Origin: Actinomycetes bacterium
Lineage (GTDB): Bacteria; Actinomycetota; Actinomycetes; Actinomycetales; Cellulomonadaceae
Length of the DNA stretch: 15,279 bases
Reading direction: 5' to 3'
NCBI GenBank assembly: GCA_023424135.1
Contig: JAFAEH010000064.1
Location: 1-15,279 of the forward strand
The position numbers and the translations under genes are program-made. Below are positions 1 through 6,182 of this stretch, in pieces (the first letter of the stretch is position 1; each line of letters opens with the position of its first letter). The notes under the pieces are model-generated. The model was given only the letters and a program-made list of their open reading frames with translations, was not told where the DNA came from and made no database searches.

Positions 1-3
1 TCG

Positions 4-39
4 GGGCGCCGGGCACCCGGGCACGCTAACCCGGCGCCC
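4..39. repeat. Inverted repeat upstream of the peptide transporter
   Basis: Positions 4-13 (GGGCGCCGGG) and 30-39 (CCCGGCGCCC) are perfect 10-base complements around a 16-base spacer. The spacer contains a further CCCGGG palindrome, so alternative folds are possible. With no gene visible to the left, it could be the terminator of an upstream gene outside the window. It could also be chance pairing in GC-only sequence. There is no T-tract. The rest of 1-104 is GC-rich and shows no other clear signal. Confidence 0.35.
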
Positions 40-104
40 GGGCGGACGCGCGCCGGGCGCCGGTCCGGCGTGCGCCGCCCCCGGGTGCTCGCCACGATGG
101 CCCC

Positions 105-1646
105 ATGAGCGCAGCCGCGGACGGACCGGCACGTGAGCAGGGGGCGACGGGCGGGCCCGTGGGCCGCGAGCGGGGCTTCTTCGGCCACCCGTTCGGGTTG
201 TTCACGCTCTTCACGACCGAGCTGTGGGAGCGGTTCAGCTACTACGGCATGCGCGCGATCCTGTTCTACTTCCTCACGGACACGCTCGCGAACGACGGGC
301 TCGCGCTCGACGACGCCACGGGTGCCGCGCTCGTCGCGGTGTACGGGTCGGCCGTCTACCTCGTCACCGTCGTCGGCGGCTGGGTCGCGGACCGGCTGAT
401 CGGCGCGCGACGGTCCGTGCTGTGGGGCGGTGTCGTCATCGCGGCCGGGCACGTGAGCCTCGCGGTGCCGGCGCACTGGACCGCCTACCTCGGGATCGTG
501 CTCGTCGCGCTGGGGACCGGGCTGCTCAAGCCCAACGTGTCGAGCATGGTCGGTGAGCTGTACCGGCGTGACGACCCCCGGCGCGACTCCGGCTTCTCGA
601 TCTTCTACATGGGCATCAACATCGGCTCGTTCTCCGCGCCCTTCCTCGTGGAGGTCGCGCGCGGGATCGGCGGGTACCACGCGGGTTTCTCCGTCGCCGC
701 CGTCGGCATGGGGCTCGCGCTCGTGGCGTTCGTGCTGGGGCGGCGTGTCCTGCACGGTGCGGGTGACGCCGTGCCGAACCCGTTGACGCCCGCCGACCGG
801 CCCCAGGTCCTGCGGATGGTCGCGTGGCTCGCGCTCGCGGTGCTCGCGGCGACGGGCCTCGCGTGGCTCGTCGCCGGTGCCGGCGGCGGTCCGCTCGACG
901 TCGTCATCGACGCGCTGTCGTACCTCGCGTTCGCGGCCCCGGTCGCGATGTTCCTGGTCATGTTCCGCTCGCCGAAGGTCAACGCGGCCGAGCGCTCGCG
1001 GCTGCGGGCGTACATCCCGCTGTTCGTCGCGGCGATGCTCTTCTGGATGATCTTCGAGCAGGCGTCGAACACGCTCTCGCAGTACGCGCGCGACCACACC
1101 GACCTGGAGGTGCTGGGCACGACGATCTCGCCGGTGCTCTACCAGTCGGTGAACCCGGCGGCGATCATCCTGCTCGCGCCGGTCTTCGCGTGGCTGTGGG
1201 TGCGTCTGGGCGACCGGCCGCCCACGGCCGTGAAGTTCGCGCTCGGTCTGACGCTCGCCGCCCTGAGCTTCGTGTTCCTCGCGGGTGCGTCGGCGGTCGC
1301 GGGCGAGGGCCGGTCCCCGTGGTGGGTCCTGGTGGTGGTGTACGTCGTCCAGACGCTCGGCGAGCTGTGCCTGTCGCCCGTGGGGCTCGCGGCGACGACG
1401 CTGCTCGCGCCGAAGGCGTTCCGCGGTCAGGCGATGGCGCTGTGGTTCCTCGCACCGGCCGCGGGCCAGGCGATCACGGCGCAGCTCATCACGGTCACCG
1501 AGGGGGTGAGCCGCACGGCCTTCTTCGGCGGCATCGGCGTCGTGACGCTCGCCGTCGCGGGGGTCATGTTCGCGCTCGCCCCGTGGGTCACGCGGCACGT
1601 CCGGGAGGGCGCCGAGACGGACGAGGAGGTCGCCGCCCGCGCGTGA
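105..1646 (+). CDS. POT/PTR2-family proton-coupled oligopeptide transporter
   Basis: This 513-residue membrane protein should import di- and tripeptides with protons across the cytoplasmic membrane. The family marks are clear. The proton-coupling motif ExxERFxYYG is at residues 39-48, an MFS-type GGWVADRLIGARR loop at 91-103, GLLKPNVSSMVGELY at 139-153, and the PTR2 signature FYMGINIGS at 167-175. Many hydrophobic segments follow, and the length is normal for bacterial DtpT-like members (about 450-520). About 25 hydrophilic residues precede the first motif. The ATG at 105 has no clear ribosome-binding site. A CACGAT hexamer (93-98) ends six bases before it, which would suit a leaderless transcript, but this is weak. 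The gene stands alone, convergent with the LacI-family gene, so nothing links it to the sugar operon. Family is certain; exact peptide range is not. Confidence 0.93.
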   Translation: MSAAADGPAREQGATGGPVGRERGFFGHPFGLFTLFTTELWERFSYYGMRAILFYFLTDTLANDGLALDDATGAALVAVYGSAVYLVTVVGGWVADRLIGARRSVLWGGVVIAAGHVSLAVPAHWTAYLGIVLVALGTGLLKPNVSSMVGELYRRDDPRRDSGFSIFYMGINIGSFSAPFLVEVARGIGGYHAGFSVAAVGMGLALVAFVLGRRVLHGAGDAVPNPLTPADRPQVLRMVAWLALAVLAATGLAWLVAGAGGGPLDVVIDALSYLAFAAPVAMFLVMFRSPKVNAAERSRLRAYIPLFVAAMLFWMIFEQASNTLSQYARDHTDLEVLGTTISPVLYQSVNPAAIILLAPVFAWLWVRLGDRPPTAVKFALGLTLAALSFVFLAGASAVAGEGRSPWWVLVVVYVVQTLGELCLSPVGLAATTLLAPKAFRGQAMALWFLAPAAGQAITAQLITVTEGVSRTAFFGGIGVVTLAVAGVMFALAPWVTRHVREGAETDEEVAARA

Positions 1647-1652
1647 CGGCGT

Positions 1653-1696
1653 GCGGTGCACACCGCGGGCGGGCCCGGGCGGTGCGCCCGATCGGG
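1653..1696. terminator. Convergent intergenic region with short dyads
   Basis: The peptide transporter and the repressor gene converge across only 54 bases (1647-1700). Two short dyads lie here: GCGGTG/CACCGC at 1653-1666 with almost no loop, and the palindrome CCCGATCGGG at 1687-1696. Either could contribute to two-way termination, but the stems are short and there is no T-tract. I call this weakly, mostly on position. Confidence 0.22.
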
Positions 1697-1700
1697 TCGT

Positions 1701-2723
1701 TCAGGCGGTGCGGGGCGGTGCGGTCGACGCGCGGGGGACCAGCTCGGTGGGCAGGCGCAGGTGCGTCGTGCTCACCTCGGACCCGGCCACCAGGTCGACC
1801 AGCAGGTGCAGCGCGGCGGCACCCATGGCCTGCAGCGGCTGCGCGACGGTGGACAGCGGCGGGTTCGCGAGCGCCGACTCGGGCACGTTGTCGAAGCCGA
1901 TGACGGACAGGTCGCCCGGCACGTCGAGACCGAGCTCGCGCGCGATGTCGAGCACCGCCAGGGCCGACAGGTCGTTCGCCGCGAAGACGGCCGTCGGCCG
2001 GTCGGGGCGGTCCAGCAGGGTGCGGACGGGCTCGCGGGCGGCCCCGCGGCGGTAGTCACCCATGGCGACGAGGGACTCGTCGACGGGCACCCCGGCGTCG
2101 GCCATGGCGCGGCGGAAGCCCTGGTCGCGCAGGCGCGCGGACTCCAGGTCGGGACGCCCGCCGAGGAACGCGATGCGGCGGTGGCCGAGCGTCAGGAGGT
2201 GCTCGGTGGCGAGCACCGCACCGGCGAGGTTGTCCGAGTCGACGGTCGGCATCCCGGACGGTCCGGCGTGCGGGTCGACGGCGACGACGGGCACGCCGGG
2301 GCGGGCCTCCACGACGGTGGGGGTCACGATGATCGCGCCGTCGATGAGCGTGCCGGACAGGCGGGACAGGTAGCGCCGCTCCCAGCCGACCTCGGCCGAG
2401 CCGCCGCCGCCCGAGTACACGAGCAGCTCGTACCCGCTCTCGGAGACCACCCCGCTGGCGCCCTTGAGGAGCTCGGTCGAGAACGGCTCGAACTCCGCGA
2501 CGAGGATCCCCAGCACGTTGGTCCGGTAGGAGCGCAGCGAGCGCGCGCCGAGGCTCGCCTCGTAGCCGAGCTCCGCGATCACCTCCTGGACGCGCTCAAG
2601 GGTCTGCTGCGACACGCCGTAGCGACCGTTGACGACCTTGGAGACGGTGGCCACGGAGACCCCGGCGGTTCGGGCGACATCGGCCATCTTGACGCGGGGG
2701 AGCGAGTCCACGTCGCTGATCAT
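1701..2723 (-). CDS. LacI-family transcriptional repressor of the sugar operon
   Basis: This 340-residue DNA-binding regulator probably represses the adjacent uptake operon and is released by an imported sugar. The N-terminal helix-turn-helix is at residues 13-33 (MADVARTAGVSVATVSKVVNG), followed by the hinge-helix region near 45-65. Next comes a periplasmic-binding-protein-like effector domain with the usual LGI..E and AVFAANDLSALA stretches, to the C terminus. I chose the ATG at 2721-2723 because family members begin shortly before the helix-turn-helix; the open frame runs 20 codons further upstream without support. The ATG of residue 13 is an alternative start. There is no clear Shine-Dalgarno sequence. 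The gene is divergent from the binding-protein gene, with a perfect palindrome starting 9 bases upstream of its start, so autoregulation is likely. The effector cannot be read from sequence; xylobiose or a similar oligomer is inferred from the neighbours. Confidence 0.92.
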   Translation of the reverse strand: MISDVDSLPRVKMADVARTAGVSVATVSKVVNGRYGVSQQTLERVQEVIAELGYEASLGARSLRSYRTNVLGILVAEFEPFSTELLKGASGVVSESGYELLVYSGGGGSAEVGWERRYLSRLSGTLIDGAIIVTPTVVEARPGVPVVAVDPHAGPSGMPTVDSDNLAGAVLATEHLLTLGHRRIAFLGGRPDLESARLRDQGFRRAMADAGVPVDESLVAMGDYRRGAAREPVRTLLDRPDRPTAVFAANDLSALAVLDIARELGLDVPGDLSVIGFDNVPESALANPPLSTVAQPLQAMGAAALHLLVDLVAGSEVSTTHLRLPTELVPRASTAPPRTA

Positions 2724-2732
2724 AGGACATCG

Positions 2733-2752
2733 TGTCGATAACGTTATCGACA
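2733..2752. promoter_or_regulatory. LacI-family operator, perfect 20-bp palindrome
   Basis: TGTCGATAACGTTATCGACA reads identically on both strands. It has the central CG and AACGTT core typical of LacI-family operators and sits between the divergent repressor and binding-protein genes. It contains a TAnnnT hexamer (TAACGT) on each strand, so a bound repressor could block initiation in both directions. I noticed no second copy in the window. Confidence 0.85.
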
Positions 2753-2756
2753 TCGA

Positions 2757-2786
2757 TTGACACCGCTCCTGGACCACTGTCAACCT
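2757..2786 (+). promoter_or_regulatory. Candidate promoter of the sugar-uptake operon
   Basis: A consensus -35 hexamer TTGACA (2757-2762) is followed after 18 bases by CAACCT (2781-2786), which fits the loose actinobacterial -10 pattern nAnnnT. The operator palindrome ends 4 bases upstream of the -35. The 5' leader would be about 35 bases, with a ribosome-binding site GAGGAG at 2815-2820. An alternative is the TAACGT inside the palindrome acting as the -10. Confidence 0.4.
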
Positions 2787-2828
2787 AGGCGCCGTCCGAC
2801 CTCTCAGCGACGACGAGGAGATTCAAAG

Positions 2829-4133
2829 ATGAAGAGGACTGCGGCACTTCGCGCGGTCGCACTCAGCGCCGCGGTGGCGCTGATCGCCACGGCATGTTCC
2901 AGCGGTGGCGGCGACAACGACGGCTCCGGCGGCGGCGACGGGGACGGCGTCACCCTCCAGTGGTGGCACAACTCCAACACCGGTGCCGGCAAGGAGTACT
3001 ACGAGACGGTGGCCGAGGACTTCGAGGCCGCCAACCCGGGCGTGACGATCGAGATCCAGGCCCTGCAGCACGAGGACATGCTGACCAAGCTCAACGCGGC
3101 GTTCCAGACCGGCGACACGCCGGACGTCTTCATGGAGCGTGGCGGCGGCGAGCTCAAGACCCACGTCGACGCGGGTCTGGTCAAGGACATCACCGACTCG
3201 GCGTCCGACACGATCTCGGCACTCGGCGGCTCGGTGGCCGGCTGGACGGTCGAGGACCGCGTCTACTCGCTGCCCTTCTCCCTCGGCGTGGTGGGCTTCT
3301 GGTACAACAAGTCGATGTTCGCGCAGGCGGGCATCACGCAGACCCCCACCACGATGGAGGAGCTGTACGCCGCGGTCGAGGCGCTCAAGGGCGTCGGCAT
3401 CGAGCCGATCTCGGTCGGTGCCGGTGACGGCTGGCCGGCCGCGCACTACTGGTACTACTTCGCGCTGCGTCAGTGCTCGCAGGAGTCGCTGACGGCCGGC
3501 GCCGAGCAGTTCGACTTCTCGGACCCGTGCTGGGTGCGCGCCGGTGAGAGCCTCGAGGACCTCATCGCCCAGGAGCCGTTCAACACGGGCTTCCTCGGCA
3601 CCGCCGCCCAGGGCACGCCGGAGTCGGCGTCCGGTCTGCTCGCGAACCGCAAGGTCGCGATGGAGCTCGCCGGCCACTGGGAGCCGGGCGTCATGCAGGG
3701 CCTGACCGAGGACGAGCAGGGTCTCGGCGAGGACACCGGCTGGTTCCCCTTCCCCGAGGTCGAGGGTGGCGAGGGCGACCCCGCCGCGCAGCTCGGTGGC
3801 GGTGACGCGTGGGCGTGCTCGCAGGACGCGCCCGACGTCTGCGTCGACTTCATCGAGTACCTCCTGTCGAGCGACGTGCAGAAGGGCTTCGCGGAGCTCG
3901 ACATGGGTCTGCCGACCCTCCCGTCGGCCACGGCCTTCGTCGCGGCTCCTGAGCTGGCCCAGCTGCTCGCCGTCCGCAACGAGGCGCCGTACATCCAGCT
4001 CTACCTCGACACGGCGTTCGGCGAGAACATCGGCGGTGCCATGAACGAGGCGATCGTGAGCGTGTTCAACGGCGCCGCGGGGCCGCAGGACATCGTCGAC
4101 GCGATCACGTCCGCGGCAGCGCTGGAGCAGTGA
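2829..4133 (+). CDS. Sugar ABC transporter substrate-binding lipoprotein
   Basis: This 434-residue extracytoplasmic lipoprotein should capture an oligosaccharide and deliver it to the two permeases encoded next. It has a basic N terminus, a hydrophobic segment (about 5-20) and a lipobox ending TAC with lipidated Cys23. A Gly/Asp-rich tether (25-40) precedes the mature fold, which begins VTLQWWHNSN. The body resembles solute-binding family 1 (ExxxANPGVTI at 66-74, TPDVFMERGGGE at 97-108, YSLPFSLGVVGFWYNK at 146-161). Tryptophans 201 and 208 could stack on sugar rings. Two Cys pairs (216/234 and 330/338) could form disulfides outside the membrane. The ATG at 2829 is chosen for its GAGGAG site and the signal peptide directly after it; the frame is open upstream. 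It is the first gene of the operon and resembles the BxlE-like oligosaccharide binders, but the ligand is inferred. Confidence 0.93.
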   Translation: MKRTAALRAVALSAAVALIATACSSGGGDNDGSGGGDGDGVTLQWWHNSNTGAGKEYYETVAEDFEAANPGVTIEIQALQHEDMLTKLNAAFQTGDTPDVFMERGGGELKTHVDAGLVKDITDSASDTISALGGSVAGWTVEDRVYSLPFSLGVVGFWYNKSMFAQAGITQTPTTMEELYAAVEALKGVGIEPISVGAGDGWPAAHYWYYFALRQCSQESLTAGAEQFDFSDPCWVRAGESLEDLIAQEPFNTGFLGTAAQGTPESASGLLANRKVAMELAGHWEPGVMQGLTEDEQGLGEDTGWFPFPEVEGGEGDPAAQLGGGDAWACSQDAPDVCVDFIEYLLSSDVQKGFAELDMGLPTLPSATAFVAAPELAQLLAVRNEAPYIQLYLDTAFGENIGGAMNEAIVSVFNGAAGPQDIVDAITSAAALEQ

Positions 4134-5185
4134 CCGACGTGGCAGGAGACCTGACCCCCCGTGGGGGGCGCACCACCAGGGCTGCTGCCGCCACCGCAAC
4201 GACCCCGGGTGCCACCCGCCAGGCCACGGCCTGGTCGGTGGCCCCCGGGCCGCGGGGGCGCGGCGCGTCGTCCAGCGTGTGGCGCAAGCGCCTCGAGATC
4301 CTCTTCTTCGTGGCGCCGGCCCTGCTGCTGTTCGCCACGTTCGTGGTCCTCCCGGTGCTCCAGGCGGGGCGGTACTCCGTCTTCCGCTGGAACGGCCTGG
4401 GACCCATGGACAACTTCGTCGGGTTCCAGAACTACGCGATGGCGCTCGGCGACCAGATCTTCCAGCGGGCCGTCACGAACAACCTGACGATCGCGGTGCT
4501 GTCGATCGCGATCCAGCTCCCCATCGGCCTGCTCATCGCGCTGCTGCTCAACCGCAAGTTCCCCGGGCAGACCGCGATGCGCGTCATCGTGTTCGTCCCC
4601 TACGTGCTGGCCGAGGTCGTGGCCGGCGTCATCTGGAAGCTGCTCCTGCAGCCCGCGGGCGCGGTCAACGCGTTCCTCGAGGCCATCGGGCTCGGCGCCT
4701 TCAAGCAGCTGTGGGTCGGTGACCCGGACGTCGCGCTCTGGACCGTCATGGGCGTCCTGACCTGGAAGTACAGCGGCCTGGCGATCGTGCTGCTGCTCGC
4801 CGGCCTGCAGGGCGTGCCGGAGGAGCTGCACGAGGCGGCCAGCATCGACGGCGCCTCCTGGTGGCAGACGCAGCGCAAGATCACGATCCCGCTGCTCGGC
4901 CCCACGATCCGCACCTGGGCGTTCCTGTCGATGATCGGCTCGCTGCAGCTGTTCGACATGGTCTGGATCCTCACCAAGGGCGGTCCGGACAACGCGACCG
5001 TCACGATGGCGACCTACCTCATCCGCCAGGGCACCGAGCGCAACCAGTACGGGTACGCGTCGGCCGTGGCCATCATCCTGTTCGTCATCTCGCTCGTGCT
5101 GGCCGTGCTGTTCCAGACGTTCGTGCTCAACCGCGACTCGGGTGACGACAAGCCCAAGCAGCGTCGGAAGAAGGTGACCCGATGA
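4130..5185 (+). CDS. Sugar ABC transporter permease, MalF/MsmF type
   Basis: This 351-residue inner-membrane subunit forms half of the sugar channel. About 50 hydrophilic, low-complexity residues come first, then the first membrane segment (about 57-79, FFVAPALLLFATFVVLPVL). Five more hydrophobic segments follow. The EAA loop that docks the ATPase is at 231-254 (EAASIDGASWWQTQRKITIP). The C-terminal tail is charged. The GTG start overlaps the stop of the binding-protein gene by four bases (GTGA), suggesting translational coupling. A second in-frame GTG at 4139 has a better-placed GGAG (4124-4127) and would remove three residues. It pairs with the next permease, and no ATPase gene is present in the operon. 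Confidence 0.93.
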   Translation: MTDVAGDLTPRGGRTTRAAAATATTPGATRQATAWSVAPGPRGRGASSSVWRKRLEILFFVAPALLLFATFVVLPVLQAGRYSVFRWNGLGPMDNFVGFQNYAMALGDQIFQRAVTNNLTIAVLSIAIQLPIGLLIALLLNRKFPGQTAMRVIVFVPYVLAEVVAGVIWKLLLQPAGAVNAFLEAIGLGAFKQLWVGDPDVALWTVMGVLTWKYSGLAIVLLLAGLQGVPEELHEAASIDGASWWQTQRKITIPLLGPTIRTWAFLSMIGSLQLFDMVWILTKGGPDNATVTMATYLIRQGTERNQYGYASAVAIILFVISLVLAVLFQTFVLNRDSGDDKPKQRRKKVTR

Positions 5186-6066
5186 CCTCCGTCGTCGCAC
5201 CCCCCTCGCGGGGCACGCAGCACGGGGCCGCACGGTCGGGATCGCACCGGCGCGGCACCGCGAACCTCGGGGTGTACGTGGCGTCCGTGCTGGTCGCCGC
5301 CGTCACCCTCGCGCCGGTCCTGTACGGCGTCCTGAGCGGGTTCCGGTCCAACGGCCAGCTCGGCTCGAAGCCGGTCGGCTGGCCCGACCCGTGGATCTTC
5401 GACAACTACATCGGCGTGATCACGTCGGGCTCGTTCTGGCGCTACGCGCTGAACTCCGTGATCATCGCGGTCGTGACGACGGCGCTCGTCGTCATCACCG
5501 GCGTCATGGCGGCCTACCCGCTGGCGCGCTACCGGTTCAAGGGCCGCCAGCTGCTGTTCAACGTGTTCGTCATGGGTCTGCTCTTCCCCCTGACGGTCGC
5601 GATCATCCCGCTGTTCCTCATGGTCCGGGACCTCGGCCTGACGAACACGTACTGGGGTGTGGCCCTGCCGCAGGCGGCGTTCGCGCTGCCGATCACCGTC
5701 GTCATCCTGCGCCCGTTCCTCATGGCCCTGCCGAACGAGCTCGAGGAGGCGGCGATGCTCGACGGGGCGTCGCGGATCGGCTTCTTCTGGCGGATCCTCG
5801 TGCCCCTGTCCGGGCCCGGCATGGTGACGACCGGTGTGCTCGCGTTCGTCGGCTCGTGGAACGGGTACCTGCTGCCGCTGCTGTTCCTCAACGACACCGC
5901 GCTCAAGACGCTCCCGCTCGGCGTCGCCGACTTCTCCACCGAGCACTCGGCCGACACCGCCGGCGTGCTCGCGTTCACCTCGCTCGCGGTCATCCCGGCG
6001 CTGGTGTTCTTCCTGACGATGCAGAAGCGGATCGTCAGCGGCCTGCAGGGCGCCGTCAAGGGCTGA
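5182..6066 (+). CDS. Sugar ABC transporter permease, MalG/MsmG type
   Basis: This 294-residue inner-membrane protein is the second channel subunit. It has a hydrophilic N terminus of about 28 residues and a first membrane segment at about 30-51. Further segments lie around 91-113, 124-146, 158-180, 214-236 and 260-279. The ATPase-docking EAA motif is at 186-208 (ELEEAAMLDGASRIGFFWRI and onward). Length and layout are normal for the MalG-like family. The ATG overlaps the stop of the previous permease by four bases (ATGA), and a GAAGGTG stretch lies five bases before it, so both subunits are probably made in step. A 116-base gap containing a hairpin separates it from the GH3 gene on the same strand. 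Confidence 0.94.
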   Translation: MTSVVAPPSRGTQHGAARSGSHRRGTANLGVYVASVLVAAVTLAPVLYGVLSGFRSNGQLGSKPVGWPDPWIFDNYIGVITSGSFWRYALNSVIIAVVTTALVVITGVMAAYPLARYRFKGRQLLFNVFVMGLLFPLTVAIIPLFLMVRDLGLTNTYWGVALPQAAFALPITVVILRPFLMALPNELEEAAMLDGASRIGFFWRILVPLSGPGMVTTGVLAFVGSWNGYLLPLLFLNDTALKTLPLGVADFSTEHSADTAGVLAFTSLAVIPALVFFLTMQKRIVSGLQGAVKG

Positions 6067-6104
6067 CTCGCCCGTCCCTGCCCGACCCACCCCGGCCCTC
6101 GGCG

Positions 6105-6129
6105 GCCCCGCGGCGCACAGCCGCGGGGC
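6105..6129 (+). other. Stem-loop between permease and glycosidase genes
   Basis: GCCCCGCGGC (6105-6114) and GCCGCGGGGC (6120-6129) form a perfect 10-bp, all-GC stem with a GCACA loop. It begins 38 bases after the permease stop and ends 53 bases before the GH3 start. No T-tract follows. It could be a partial terminator, or a 3' stabilising element that lets transporter and enzyme levels differ within one transcript. Confidence 0.55.
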
Positions 6130-6182
6130 GCCGGACGGCCCGTGCCCGGCTGCGACCGGCGCGAACCGAAGGAGTCAGTGCT

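Noticed and set aside
2757..2828. Upstream extension of the binding protein to the TTG at 2757
   Set aside because: This would bury the signal peptide behind 24 charged residues and overlap the promoter. The ATG at 2829 has a good GAGGAG site.
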